From Maribacter aquivivus (GTDB taxonomy: Bacteria > Bacteroidota > Bacteroidia > Flavobacteriales > Flavobacteriaceae): 64,000 nt of DNA. The notes beneath the pieces are model-generated. The model was not told the DNA's origin, did not search any database, and saw only the letters and a program-made list of their open reading frames with translations. Shown here in pieces: positions 7,891 to 17,951 of this stretch (positions within the stretch are counted from its first letter, which is position 1; each line of letters begins with the position of its first letter). A program made the position numbers and the translations under genes. The stretch spans positions 491,804 through 555,803 of the forward strand of contig NZ_FQZX01000003.1 of assembly GCF_900142175.1 (NCBI RefSeq), given 5' to 3'.

Positions 7891-10302
7891 TTAGCGTAAT
7901 TTCGGATAGTCATCAGGATTGACTTCATGCATTATCGCATAAACTTTTTCAAAAATATCCTCTCTATTTGGTTTAGAAAAATAATCACCATCAGTACCGT
8001 ATGCAGGTCTATGCGCTTTTGCGCTTAATGTTTGTGGTTTACTATCTAAATACTCAAATGCACCTTGTTTTTCTACTATTTCATTTAATAGATATGCAGA
8101 ACATCCGCCAGGTACATCTTCATCTATTACTAGTAAACGGTTTGTCTTTTTAACACTCTCTAGTACTTCCATTTCAATATCAAATGGTAATAACGTTTGT
8201 GCATCTATGACTTCGGCATCAATACCAACTTCAATTAATTCTTTGGCTGCTTTTTCAACGATACGTAATGTGGATCCATAAGAGACCAATGTGATATCGC
8301 TACCTTCTTTAATGGTTTCAACTCTACCGATCGGAGTACAAAACTCACCAAGATTTTTAGGTTTCTTTTCCTTTAATCTATAACCGTTTAAACTTTCTAT
8401 GACCAATGCAGGCTCATCACTCTTTAAAAGTGTGTTGTAAAAACCGGCAGCTTGTGTCATGTTTCTTGGAGCTAAAATATACATTCCTCTTAGTAAATGT
8501 ATTAATCCGCCCATTTCTGATCCTGAATGCCAAATGCCTTCTAGTCTGTGACCTCTTGTTCTTATGATTAACGGCGCTTTTTGTTTTCCAGCTGTTCTAT
8601 ATAATAAAGTGGCCAAATCATCTGTAAGAGTAGATAGCGCGTAAAATATATAATCCAAATATTGAATTTCAGCAATAGGTCTAAGTCCTCTTAACGCCAT
8701 TCCTATTCCTTGACCAATAATCGTTGTTTCTCGAATACCAGTATCTGCAACACGTATTTTGCCGTATTTTTCTTGCATGCCTTCAAGACCTTGGTTTACA
8801 TCACCAATGGCACCAGTATCTTCTCCGAAAATTAAAGTATTAGGGTATTTTTCAAAGAGCTTGTCAAAATTGTCTCTTAAAATAACTCTACCATCTACCA
8901 GCTCTTCATCGTCATTATATGCAGGTGAAATGGCGGTAACGTTCGTAGCTTTATTATCATTCTCACTATAAAGGTATGAGCTGAATTTATGCTGGGATTC
9001 TTTTAGAAAGGTGGAAGTCCATTGAATTAAATCTTCCTTTTCTTGTGTATTTTCTCCTAGTAAATAACGTAAAGATTTTCTTGCTGAAATTGCCAAATCT
9101 TTACGAAGTGGCTCTTCAACTGAAATTAAATCATTCTTTAATTTATTTAGGAAATTCTTGTTGGCACTTTTAGAGGCAGCTTTTTCTATTATGTTAATTA
9201 ATACAGACTTCTCAGTTAAGTTGTCTTTCAAATACTCGTCCCAAGCCTGTTTTTTAGCTTCTCTAACGGTACGCTTAATTCTTTTTTCAATAGATTCTAG
9301 TTCTTCAGAGGTTGCAATGCCAGATTCTAATATCCATTCTTTAAAACGTTTATTGCAATCATGGTCGCGCTCCCATTCTAAACGCTGGTTGTCTTTATAA
9401 CGCTCGTGAGACCCAGAAGTAGAATGACCTTGAGGCTGTGTTAATTCATTTACATGAATTAACACCGGTACATGCTCTTGTCTTGCTATATCTGCCGCAT
9501 TTTCATAGGCATGCATTAGCGCAGTATAGTCCCAACCTTTTACTCTTAAAATTTCATACCCTTTTTCGGTTTCAGTTCTTTGAAAACCAGATAGAATTTC
9601 TGAAATATTCTCTTTTGTAGTGTGAAATTTTGCGGGCACAGAAATACCATATTCATCATCCCAAACACTAATGACCATAGGTACTTGTAATACACCTGCG
9701 GCATTTATTGTTTCAAAAAACATACCTTCACTAGTACTGGCGTTGCCAATGGTACCCCATGCAATTTCATTTCCGTTTACAGAAAACTTTGCACTATCTA
9801 GTCCTTTTTGGTTTCTGTATACTTTAGATGCTTGTGCTAATCCTAAAAGCCTAGGCATTTGCCCAGCTGTACACGAAATGTCTCCACTACTATTTTTTTG
9901 TTTTGTTAAATCTTTCCAACTACCATCTGCATTTAAGCTATGCGTTAAAAAGTGACCACCCATTTGCCTACCGGCACTCATAGGTTCTTTTTCAATATCT
10001 GTGGTAGCGTAAAGGGCGTGAAAGAATTCTTTTGGTTGTAATAGACCAAGAGCCATCATAAATGTTTGGTCTCTGTAATAGCCACTTCTAAAATCACCAT
10101 TTTTAAAAGAACGGGCCATTGCTAATTGAGGTAATTCTTTTCCGTCTCCAAAGATGCCGAATTTAGCCTTACCCGTAAGGACTTCTTTTCTACCCAATAA
10201 ACTGCACGTTCTGCTTAAAAAAGCAATTTCGTAGTCATTGATAATTTGTTCTTTGAAATCTTCAAAAGAAATATCATTACTGGTTTTAGAAGAAACATCC
10301 AT
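7891..10302 (-). CDS. Fused alpha/beta 2-oxoacid dehydrogenase E1 component (branched-chain/2-oxoisovalerate type)
   Basis: This protein decarboxylates 2-oxoacids with thiamine diphosphate and passes the acyl group to a lipoylated E2. The 803 residues fuse the usual E1 alpha (about 1-400) and E1 beta (about 450-803) subunits in one chain, a common arrangement in Bacteroidota. The ThDP region GTIGNASTSEGMFFETIN near residue 185 has Asn where many homologues have the metal-binding Asp of GDG. The beta half shows FGEDTGAIGDVNQGLEG, GQGIGMALRGLRPIAEIQY and DAQTLLPFDIE. No E2 or E3 gene is adjacent. Branched-chain substrate is inferred from similarity to the BkdA/B-like fused family. It has a plausible Bacteroidota promoter just upstream and a terminator downstream. 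Confidence 0.9.
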   Translation of the reverse strand: MDVSSKTSNDISFEDFKEQIINDYEIAFLSRTCSLLGRKEVLTGKAKFGIFGDGKELPQLAMARSFKNGDFRSGYYRDQTFMMALGLLQPKEFFHALYATTDIEKEPMSAGRQMGGHFLTHSLNADGSWKDLTKQKNSSGDISCTAGQMPRLLGLAQASKVYRNQKGLDSAKFSVNGNEIAWGTIGNASTSEGMFFETINAAGVLQVPMVISVWDDEYGISVPAKFHTTKENISEILSGFQRTETEKGYEILRVKGWDYTALMHAYENAADIARQEHVPVLIHVNELTQPQGHSTSGSHERYKDNQRLEWERDHDCNKRFKEWILESGIATSEELESIEKRIKRTVREAKKQAWDEYLKDNLTEKSVLINIIEKAASKSANKNFLNKLKNDLISVEEPLRKDLAISARKSLRYLLGENTQEKEDLIQWTSTFLKESQHKFSSYLYSENDNKATNVTAISPAYNDDEELVDGRVILRDNFDKLFEKYPNTLIFGEDTGAIGDVNQGLEGMQEKYGKIRVADTGIRETTIIGQGIGMALRGLRPIAEIQYLDYIFYALSTLTDDLATLLYRTAGKQKAPLIIRTRGHRLEGIWHSGSEMGGLIHLLRGMYILAPRNMTQAAGFYNTLLKSDEPALVIESLNGYRLKEKKPKNLGEFCTPIGRVETIKEGSDITLVSYGSTLRIVEKAAKELIEVGIDAEVIDAQTLLPFDIEMEVLESVKKTNRLLVIDEDVPGGCSAYLLNEIVEKQGAFEYLDSKPQTLSAKAHRPAYGTDGDYFSKPNREDIFEKVYAIMHEVNPDDYPKLR

Positions 10303-10320
10303 GTATTATATGTGTTTATA

Positions 10321-10351
10321 CAAAATTACCGAATCAAGTACTTTTTAGCAA
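10321..10351 (-). promoter_or_regulatory. Bacteroidota-type promoter for the fused E1 gene
   Basis: On the minus strand, TTG (-33-like) is followed about 20 bp later by TAATTTTG, an exact TAnnTTTG -7 element, about 20 bp before the ATG at 10302. The spacing fits the flavobacterial sigma-A consensus. Read by eye, not tested. Confidence 0.5.
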
Positions 10352-10459
10352 CGCTGTGACCAGTTAATTTATTCCATATTTTTCAACAAATTTGGTATTT
10401 TTTTGAAAATATCTTAATTTAAGTTAAAAAAAATAGTATCCGTATTGAGAATTGATAGT

Positions 10460-13309
10460 TTAAAACCATTTTCTTGTGAATAGCCCTGTCAGGGTTTTTG
10501 GGCTAACTGTAATTATAAAACGTATTTTTTCGCCGTAGTTGGGTTGTGAAACTTCCCAACCGTTATTTGAGTGAACCGGTAGATAAAGTTCAAAGTAATC
10601 GGTTACTAGATTTAAACGTACACCAGAATCATAAACAAACTTACCATCAAGCCCTTTATTTTTTACCAAACCGGCATCTCCGTATAATTCAATCCATTTC
10701 CACACATTAAAACTACCGTTGACGGTCGCCATCCAATCATTGGAGAATCTGTAACGCTGGTCTAAGAAAGATTTAAATCCGCCTTCGGCTATAATAATTT
10801 GCTGACTGTAAATACCTGAATCTTCTGAGCGTCCTAAATATCCGTAATCAAAAAGATAATCTGTTGGGCGGTCAAGGGCAAAGCTGAAGAAATTTGTCTC
10901 TGTATTGTTGCTAAGAAATTTACCCGCAAAAAATCGAAGATTTAATTGCCTGTTGTTTTCAAATAGTTTTCGATATTCATATTCAAACGAGAGCTTACTA
11001 AAACTACCTGCTAATTGAAAATCTGCAAACCATGAATTATAATCTAATATGCCATTATTTCTACTGGTATAACGTGCGTTAAATACACTATAATCAGGAT
11101 TTTCTGGATCATTTGATAAGCTTACCAATGCTGGATCAAAATCTCTGAAAATGTTTACATATCTAAAAGATAAAAACTCCCTTTTATTCGATAACAAATC
11201 TGATGGTCTAAAACCAAAGCTCAAAGATGGCGTTATAGATGAATATCTAGAGTTTTCATTGAAGTGAGATGTACCGGCACCTATATTGTATTGGGCAACG
11301 TACAAACCACTTTTACTTAAGTATTTTCTATAACTGAATTTTCCAGAGCCTACAAAAGCTTTTTCTTTAAAGGAGTAGGAGGGTGAGAAATCATACACAA
11401 AAGGTCTTTCAAGTAAGGTCTTATTATATAAACGCATACCTGGGGTCCAACCATCATAAACATTAAAACTCAATACAGGAACATAGAACACCTGATTGTA
11501 ATATGGATTTTCAGCATCTTTAAAGAAGGTGAACTTTAATTTTTTGTTACTTGATAAAAATCCTTTTAATGATTTCCAATTATCGCGTTGGTTGAATTCT
11601 GGTATTTTTTGGTCATAATTTAATACCAGTCTATCTTCTTCATTATTCGGTATAGCGAAGGTTTCTTCTAGCTCAATATCTTTGAACCAATATTCAGAAA
11701 CCACCGAATCTTTTTTAAGACCAAACACGGAAATAGGAACGTTGGTGCCTTCTTTGTTTTTTATGGTTACATGTAATGAATCTGTTTCTTTCTTTACTTT
11801 TTTTATCTTAAAATCAATTTTACGGTCTGTAGAAACATAGTCTTTAAAAAACCAATTGATATCTTGTTCCGTAGAGCGTTTTAAAATAGATTCAAAATCA
11901 TGAACCTTTACCGTGTTTAATTGATAGTATTCAAAAAATGTCTTAATACTTTGGTCTACGTGTTCTTTGCCAATGTAATCTGCTAAATATGCCAAGCCTA
12001 AACCAGCCTTATATTTATTCGCTATTTTCTGATTGAATTTAATAAGCGAATCGTTTGATGTTTGAAGTGCTTGGTCTAAGTTTTTACGGGCAGTTAAATT
12101 GTATAGAAATGAATATTGGTCATTAAAATCCATCTTTGCCAACTCAAAACTTCTAAAACCCCAAATTTTAGATAGTTTCCCCATTAATTTTTGATCTGGG
12201 TAATACTTTTCTATATACGCTATCATCAAATAATTTGCTATAGCACTGTTTAACCACTGTTCTTTTCTTGGGTTTAAGAACATGGTTTCTCGTAAAATAC
12301 TATTGATCGCCGTTTTTAAGAATTTCATTTCGAACTGAAATTGTTCTTGGTAAGGGCGTATAAAAGAGGGGAGTTGATTTATGCCATAAAGTGGGTCTTT
12401 ATTATAATCAAGCTCACTAACTAATATTTTTTCATGAGGATAATCGCCAAGATTTGAGTGAATGAAATTGGCAACTTTATTTATGGATAGACCTTGACCA
12501 ATTGGGCTATATCTTGGAGCACTAAAATCTGTCAAGAAGGTCATGTATGGTGTGCGGTGTGTATAGAATTTTTTCTGTGTATTCAGAATTATTTCTCCGC
12601 CACGTTGTAAGTTTCCTTTTAATTTGGCAAATTGTCCGTTAGGGAATGTTGATTCAGTTTTTATATCAAAGTTAGAGGCAAGGTATAAACTATCTGGATA
12701 TTTGAAATTAATGGTAGTATTGGTTTCGTTCATATAAAGATCCTCAAGATTTTTATTTGAATACAAATGCCATTTACCGTCGTATACAGCTGGTGTTAAA
12801 TACCAGTCTTTTAAGTAATAATCTCCTCTACTACCGTAGCCGTAAGGAGTGTATTTATTTGGTGGTAATTTCACCTTATAGGTGATGAAAATTTTTGTTG
12901 ATGTATTTGGTAGTAATAAATCATCTAAGGTGACCTTTAAAATATCCTTGCCTTTTGTACGGCTCCATTCTAGTCCGTTATAAGAATCATCCACAACACT
13001 AATTATAGTAGTCTTACCACGTTCATCTGCTTTTGCTAAATGAAGCGATTTTTTAAATTCTTGAGCAAATCTCTTTGCTAGTCCGGTGTTTTTATCTGAA
13101 TAGGCATTTGCCCAATCATTAAAATAAATGACACCTAAGTTGTAGTTAGACTTATTGTAATAGGTGAATTCTTGACGAATATCCAATTCATTGGTATACT
13201 CGTTTAGGCTAACGGTAAGGTCTGTTTCATACTGTGCATAGCAATTAGTTACATTGGTAACTAATGTTACTATGCACAGGTAGAAAAGTAATTTTAAATT
13301 ATTTGTCAA
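10460..13309 (-). CDS. Outer-membrane beta-barrel protein with degenerate M1-peptidase-like domain
   Basis: This 949-residue secreted protein has a signal peptide ending near CYAQ. About residues 30-500 resemble gluzincin (M1 aminopeptidase) architecture: a beta-rich N-domain, then YGINQLPSF and a helical region. The last ~350 residues are barrel-like, ending in a terminal aromatic (TRKWF) as in outer-membrane proteins. The zinc signature is lost. Where HExxH should be, 19 residues before the third ligand, the sequence reads KTAIN (332-336), and the WLNEG-type ligand Glu is Ser355 (WLNSA). It is therefore probably a non-catalytic scaffold or binding protein. The start is TTG at 13309, 8 bp after the LOG gene stop, so cotranscribed; no ATG fits the signal peptide. 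Confidence in the barrel is moderate, in the lost motif good. Confidence 0.75.
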   Translation of the reverse strand: MTNNLKLLFYLCIVTLVTNVTNCYAQYETDLTVSLNEYTNELDIRQEFTYYNKSNYNLGVIYFNDWANAYSDKNTGLAKRFAQEFKKSLHLAKADERGKTTIISVVDDSYNGLEWSRTKGKDILKVTLDDLLLPNTSTKIFITYKVKLPPNKYTPYGYGSRGDYYLKDWYLTPAVYDGKWHLYSNKNLEDLYMNETNTTINFKYPDSLYLASNFDIKTESTFPNGQFAKLKGNLQRGGEIILNTQKKFYTHRTPYMTFLTDFSAPRYSPIGQGLSINKVANFIHSNLGDYPHEKILVSELDYNKDPLYGINQLPSFIRPYQEQFQFEMKFLKTAINSILRETMFLNPRKEQWLNSAIANYLMIAYIEKYYPDQKLMGKLSKIWGFRSFELAKMDFNDQYSFLYNLTARKNLDQALQTSNDSLIKFNQKIANKYKAGLGLAYLADYIGKEHVDQSIKTFFEYYQLNTVKVHDFESILKRSTEQDINWFFKDYVSTDRKIDFKIKKVKKETDSLHVTIKNKEGTNVPISVFGLKKDSVVSEYWFKDIELEETFAIPNNEEDRLVLNYDQKIPEFNQRDNWKSLKGFLSSNKKLKFTFFKDAENPYYNQVFYVPVLSFNVYDGWTPGMRLYNKTLLERPFVYDFSPSYSFKEKAFVGSGKFSYRKYLSKSGLYVAQYNIGAGTSHFNENSRYSSITPSLSFGFRPSDLLSNKREFLSFRYVNIFRDFDPALVSLSNDPENPDYSVFNARYTSRNNGILDYNSWFADFQLAGSFSKLSFEYEYRKLFENNRQLNLRFFAGKFLSNNTETNFFSFALDRPTDYLFDYGYLGRSEDSGIYSQQIIIAEGGFKSFLDQRYRFSNDWMATVNGSFNVWKWIELYGDAGLVKNKGLDGKFVYDSGVRLNLVTDYFELYLPVHSNNGWEVSQPNYGEKIRFIITVSPKTLTGLFTRKWF

Positions 13310-13317
13310 GGTCTGAA

Positions 13318-14004
13318 TTAAAAATTAGGACTCATGCTGTGCCCTTTGTAAAATGAATCTATAATTTCAACAACCTCTTCTTCTGTATCTACAATTTTAA
13401 TAAGATTTAGATCTTCTGGACTAATAGTTCCCATTTTAAGCATAGTTCCTTTAACCCAATCCATAAGTCCAGTCCAAAATTCACTGCCCACTAAAATAAT
13501 TGGAAATTTCCCTATTTTATGTGTCTGTATTAAGGTGATGGCTTCAAATAGCTCATCTAATGTTCCAAATCCGCCAGGCATTACTACAAAACCTTGAGAG
13601 TATTTTACGAACATTACCTTTCTTACGAAGAAGTAATCGAAATCTAAACTCTTGTCATTATCGATATATGGATTGTCATGTTGCTCAAAAGGTAAGTCAA
13701 TATTTAAACCTACAGATGTACCACCAGCAAGGTTTGCACCTCTGTTACCGGCTTCCATTATACCTGGGCCGCCACCAGTAATAACTCCGTAACCTGCTTC
13801 TGCAATAGATTTTGCAATTGATACGGCTAATTTGTAATATGGGTCTTCTTCTTTTGTTCTTGCAGAACCAAAAATAGATACACATGGTCCTATTTTACTC
13901 ATGCGTTCAAAACCATTTACAAACTCGCCCATTATTTTAAAAATGGCCCAAGAGTCATTGGTTTTTATTTCGTTCCAGCCTTTATGATGTTTTTCTGATC
14001 TCAT
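13318..14004 (-). CDS. LOG family protein (TIGR00730-type Rossmann fold)
   Basis: A 228-residue member of the LOG/YgdH family, whose studied members are nucleotide 5'-monophosphate phosphoribohydrolases (cytokinin-activating or nucleotide-recycling). The defining motifs are present: VSIFGSART, ITGGGPGIMEAGNRGA (near residue 80) and MPGGFGTLDE (near residue 145), the last holding the catalytic Glu. It is not a lysine decarboxylase, an old misannotation of this fold. Upstream uvrA and the downstream barrel gene lie on the same strand, and the barrel gene starts 8 bp after this stop, suggesting an operon. Confidence 0.92.
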   Translation of the reverse strand: MRSEKHHKGWNEIKTNDSWAIFKIMGEFVNGFERMSKIGPCVSIFGSARTKEEDPYYKLAVSIAKSIAEAGYGVITGGGPGIMEAGNRGANLAGGTSVGLNIDLPFEQHDNPYIDNDKSLDFDYFFVRKVMFVKYSQGFVVMPGGFGTLDELFEAITLIQTHKIGKFPIILVGSEFWTGLMDWVKGTMLKMGTISPEDLNLIKIVDTEEEVVEIIDSFYKGHSMSPNF

Positions 14005-14046
14005 TCTTTATTTTATATTCTATTTAGATAGATTTTTATCTAATTA

Positions 14047-16878
14047 TTATTTTAATTCTCTCTTTAAAAACTTTGCGGTGTAGCTTTTCTTGTCTTTTGC
14101 AACTTGTTCTGGAGTTCCTTTGGCTACTAATTGCCCACCTGAGCGTCCGCCTTCGTAACCGATATCTATGATATAATCTACCATTTTAATTACGTCCATA
14201 TTATGTTCAATAACTAACACAGTATTTCCTTTGTCAGCTAATGTATTCAAAACATCCATTAAAACCCTAATATCTTCAAAATGAAGTCCGGTTGTTGGCT
14301 CATCTAAAATATAGAACGTATTACCCGTATCTCTCTTAGAAAGCTCTGTTGCCAACTTTATACGTTGTGCCTCACCACCTGATAACGTTGTTGATTGCTG
14401 CCCAAGTGAAATATAACCTAAGCCAACATCTTGTATGGTCTTTAACTTACGATGTATTTTTGGAATAAGTTCAAAGAATGACACTGCTTCGTTAATAGTC
14501 ATTTCTAAAACATCTGAAATGGACTTGCCTTTATAGCGTATTTCTAGCGTTTCTCTATTAAATCTTTTACCGTTACACGTTTCACATTCTACATAAACAT
14601 CTGGTAAGAAATTCATTTCAATAACTCTTAATCCACCACCTTGACACGTTTCGCAACGACCACCTTTTACATTAAAACTGAATCTGCCAGGTTTGTACCC
14701 TCTAATAGATGCTTCAGTAGTTTTTGCGAACAGCGAACGTATTTCGCTAAATACACCAGTATATGTTGCTGGGTTTGACCTTGGTGTTCTACCTATAGGT
14801 GATTGGTTGATGTCAATAACTTTATCTATATGTTCTAGCCCCGTAATTTTCTTATACGGCATTGGCTTTTTAACGCCATTGAAATAATGGGCGTTCATAA
14901 TAGGGTAAAGTGTCTCGTTTATTAATGTAGATTTTCCACTACCTGATACTCCCGTAACGCCAATCATTTTTCCTAAAGGAAATTTGACCGTTAAGTTTTT
15001 TAAGTTATTACCGGTACAACCAGATAATACAATTTCATGTCCATTACCCGGTCTTCTCTTTTTAGGTACTTCAATCTTCTTTACACCGGTCATATAATCG
15101 GCTGTAAGCGTATGAACATTTCTCAATTCTTCAGGCGTACCTTGAGATATGATTTCTCCGCCGTTTTTACCTGCTTTAGGACCAATATCAATTACATGAT
15201 CAGCTCTTTCTATCATATCGCGATCATGTTCTACCACAATAACAGAGTTACCAATATCTCTAAGAGATTCTAATGATTTGATCAATCGTTCATTATCTCG
15301 TTGATGTAGACCTATACTTGGCTCATCTAGAATATAAAGTACACCTACCAATTGCGATCCAATTTGGGTTGCTAGTCTTATACGTTGTGCTTCACCACCA
15401 GATAATGATTTAGAGCTCCTGTTCAATGATAAATAATCTAGACCTACATCTAGTAAAAATTGTATTCTAGTGCTTATCTCTTTTATAATCTCTTCGGCTA
15501 TCTTCAACTGATTGCCAGTAAGCTTTTTGTCTAAGCCATTAAAGAATGCTGCTAGCTCTACAATGTCTAAATTAGCTAACTCGGCAATATTCTTATCTTC
15601 TATTTTGAAGTAAAGTGATTCTTTTCTAAGGCGGAAACCTGTACATGACGGACAAGTGATTCTGTCCATATATTCTTTTGCCCATCGTTTAATTGATGTT
15701 GATGCAGCTTCCTCGAACTGATTTTTTATGAAATTAGAAATTCCTTCATAATCAATTTTATAAGTGCGTTTTACACCTAATGTTTTAGAGTCTACTTCGA
15801 AACTTTCTTTACCACCATTTAAAAGAATTTCAATGGCTTCAGTAGGAATAGTATCTATAGGGTCCGTTATTTCAAAATTATAACGTTCTGCGATAGTCTC
15901 GATCTGTTTAAATGCCCAAGATTTTTTATAGTCTCCCAATGGGGCTATTCCGCCACCTTTGATAGATAGTTTTTTATTAGGGAATATCTTTTTCTCATTT
16001 ACTTCATAGACATGACCTAGGCCACTGCAATAGGGGCACATTCCTTTTGGTGAATTAAATGAAAATGTATTAGGTTCAGGGGTAGGATAGGAGATGCCTG
16101 TTGACGGGCACATTAAATCTCTACTAAAATACCTTGGTAGATCGGTGCCTTCTTCTAAAACCATTAATACATTGTCGCCACTATACATAGCAGTATTTAT
16201 AGTTTCAGATAAACGTTTATGAAAATCTTCGCTTTCAACTACTTTTAAACGGTCAATGACAATCTCTATATCGTGCACCTTGTAACGATCCACTTTCATG
16301 CCTTTGACAATATCTTTTACTTCACCATCAACACGAACTTTTACAAAACCTTGCTTGGCAATTTGTTCAAATAGCTCACGATAGTGACCTTTTCTTGATT
16401 TAATAATAGGTGCAAGAATGTTTATTTTCTTTCCGTTATACGATTCAATTATCAAGTTTTTAATTTGCTCGTCGCTATAACTAACCATTTTTTCGCCCGT
16501 ATTATAACTATGTGCATCTGCTGCACGGGCGAAGAGTAGTCTTAAGAAATCATATATTTCGGTAATAGTACCTACCGTAGATCTTGGAGATTTTGATGTA
16601 GTTTTCTGTTCAATGGCGATAACAGGAGATAGACCATCTATTTTATCAACATCTGGGCGTTCTAATCCGCCTAAAAATTGTCTAGCATACGCAGAAAAAG
16701 TTTCAATATAACGTCTCTGTCCTTCAGCATAAATTGTGTCAAAGGCTAATGAAGATTTTCCACTACCAGATAAGCCGGTTATAACAACCAGTTTATCTCG
16801 GGGAATGGTAACATCTATATTCTTAAGGTTATGAACGCGTGCGCCCTTAACTTCTATATTTTCTTCAAAATTAATCAT
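14047..16878 (-). CDS. uvrA: Excinuclease ABC subunit A
   Basis: The damage-recognition ATPase of nucleotide excision repair, loading UvrB at lesions. Two ABC ATPase halves are visible. The first has GLSGSGKSS near residue 35 and its [12 protein letters not shown] signature in the middle; the second has GVSGSGKST near 630 and a C-terminal [12 protein letters not shown]. Zinc-binding clusters appear around MCPYCSGLG and CETCQGGG with CETCNGK. About 943 residues from the ATG at 16878, normal for UvrA. An upstream in-frame TTG at 16899 would add seven residues without family support, so the ATG is preferred. The gene lies upstream of the LOG gene. Confidence 0.97.
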   Translation of the reverse strand: MINFEENIEVKGARVHNLKNIDVTIPRDKLVVITGLSGSGKSSLAFDTIYAEGQRRYIETFSAYARQFLGGLERPDVDKIDGLSPVIAIEQKTTSKSPRSTVGTITEIYDFLRLLFARAADAHSYNTGEKMVSYSDEQIKNLIIESYNGKKINILAPIIKSRKGHYRELFEQIAKQGFVKVRVDGEVKDIVKGMKVDRYKVHDIEIVIDRLKVVESEDFHKRLSETINTAMYSGDNVLMVLEEGTDLPRYFSRDLMCPSTGISYPTPEPNTFSFNSPKGMCPYCSGLGHVYEVNEKKIFPNKKLSIKGGGIAPLGDYKKSWAFKQIETIAERYNFEITDPIDTIPTEAIEILLNGGKESFEVDSKTLGVKRTYKIDYEGISNFIKNQFEEAASTSIKRWAKEYMDRITCPSCTGFRLRKESLYFKIEDKNIAELANLDIVELAAFFNGLDKKLTGNQLKIAEEIIKEISTRIQFLLDVGLDYLSLNRSSKSLSGGEAQRIRLATQIGSQLVGVLYILDEPSIGLHQRDNERLIKSLESLRDIGNSVIVVEHDRDMIERADHVIDIGPKAGKNGGEIISQGTPEELRNVHTLTADYMTGVKKIEVPKKRRPGNGHEIVLSGCTGNNLKNLTVKFPLGKMIGVTGVSGSGKSTLINETLYPIMNAHYFNGVKKPMPYKKITGLEHIDKVIDINQSPIGRTPRSNPATYTGVFSEIRSLFAKTTEASIRGYKPGRFSFNVKGGRCETCQGGGLRVIEMNFLPDVYVECETCNGKRFNRETLEIRYKGKSISDVLEMTINEAVSFFELIPKIHRKLKTIQDVGLGYISLGQQSTTLSGGEAQRIKLATELSKRDTGNTFYILDEPTTGLHFEDIRVLMDVLNTLADKGNTVLVIEHNMDVIKMVDYIIDIGYEGGRSGGQLVAKGTPEQVAKDKKSYTAKFLKRELK

Positions 16879-17046
16879 GTATTCATAGCAAAGTTGCAAA
16901 AGTACGATTTTGAGTGCTAATTACATACGATCTTATATTCTTTGGAATGGCTGAATATCTTAAATTATTGATGCAATCGCTAAATATGCCGTGAAGATTG
17001 ATTAATGGTAAGCTGAAGAAAACTACATCATTTTAATATGTAGCTA

Positions 17047-17883
17047 TTATTCGTGCATTACTAGTAACGGAACCGAAGTATGGTAACTAAGTTTTTCGAC
17101 CGGGTTGTTAAAGAATACCTGTTGAAACAAGTTTAAATTTTTGGCTACCATAGTCAACATTTCAATTTTATTTTCTGCGATATATTTTAAAATTGAATCT
17201 CTTACGTTTTTGCCTAATATATGATTAAAGCTATGTCTCTCGGTAAATAATTCTTTTAAATAATCATCGAGATAAGCTTGATTAATCACCTGAGAATTTG
17301 AAAAGTTGGGTTTTGATTGTGTCATATGTATGACATCTAATTTCGCTTTTGATATTTCAAGAATTTCTGTGATTGAATTTAAAATAGAGTAGGTGTAGAA
17401 TAGATTAAAATCTGTAGGAAAAGCAATTTTGCTTGGTGTTTTAATAATTGTATTTTCAGATACAGCTAATACATTACATGCTATTTTTGTTATTACATTA
17501 CCGGTATTGCTACTTATGATAGATGACTTTATGCCCAATGTGCCTTTTGTGCCCATTACTATTAAATCTATCTTTTTTTCTTCTACGGTTTTTCTAACTA
17601 AATCAATGAAATTCCCATATTCTTCTAAGGCAATAAATTGATGTAAAGCGTTGCTAGGTAAATTTGAAATTTGTTTAAAAAGAAGTTGTAGGTTTTCTTT
17701 TGTTGAGATTTTTTTAGGGCTAGTCATTACCATTAATGAATTGCCTTGAATGTCAGAATTACGTAATTCATCGATATGTAGCATATAAAATATGCACTGT
17801 TCATTCTTGAACAGATTAATGGCATATTCAAACGCGTTCCAAGAGCTGCTGGAAAAATTTGTGGGAATTAAAATATGTTTCAT
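17047..17883 (-). CDS. Universal stress protein with two tandem Usp domains
   Basis: A 278-residue cytoplasmic protein with two UspA folds (about 1-140 and 148-278). Domain 1 carries the start KHILIPTNFSSSSWNAFEYA and the segment DLIVMGTKG, close to the ATP-binding G-2x-G-9x-G(S/T) region. Domain 2 (MLTMVAKNLNLFQ) is more divergent and lacks a clear ATP loop, so it probably does not bind nucleotide. It lies downstream of the CRP/FNR-like response regulator on the same strand, with a perfect palindrome between them. Control by that regulator is therefore a reasonable inference. Confidence 0.9.
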   Translation of the reverse strand: MKHILIPTNFSSSSWNAFEYAINLFKNEQCIFYMLHIDELRNSDIQGNSLMVMTSPKKISTKENLQLLFKQISNLPSNALHQFIALEEYGNFIDLVRKTVEEKKIDLIVMGTKGTLGIKSSIISSNTGNVITKIACNVLAVSENTIIKTPSKIAFPTDFNLFYTYSILNSITEILEISKAKLDVIHMTQSKPNFSNSQVINQAYLDDYLKELFTERHSFNHILGKNVRDSILKYIAENKIEMLTMVAKNLNLFQQVFFNNPVEKLSYHTSVPLLVMHE

Positions 17884-17900
17884 TCAATCGACTTACTAAA

Positions 17901-17944
17901 CAAAAGTAAATCCTTATTGAAACCTGATAAATGATATTTATCAG
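17901..17944 (-). promoter_or_regulatory. Candidate promoter with palindromic operator upstream of the usp gene
   Basis: A perfect palindrome, CTGATAAAT, 3-nt centre, ATTTATCAG, lies at 17924-17944. A TAnnTTTG-type element (minus strand TACTTTTG, 17901-17908) lies closer to the ATG at 17883. The palindrome centre falls about 38-41 bp before the expected transcript start, the position used by class II CRP/FNR-type activators. There is no T-run, so it is not a terminator. Confidence 0.5.
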
Positions 17945-17951
17945 ATTTGGT

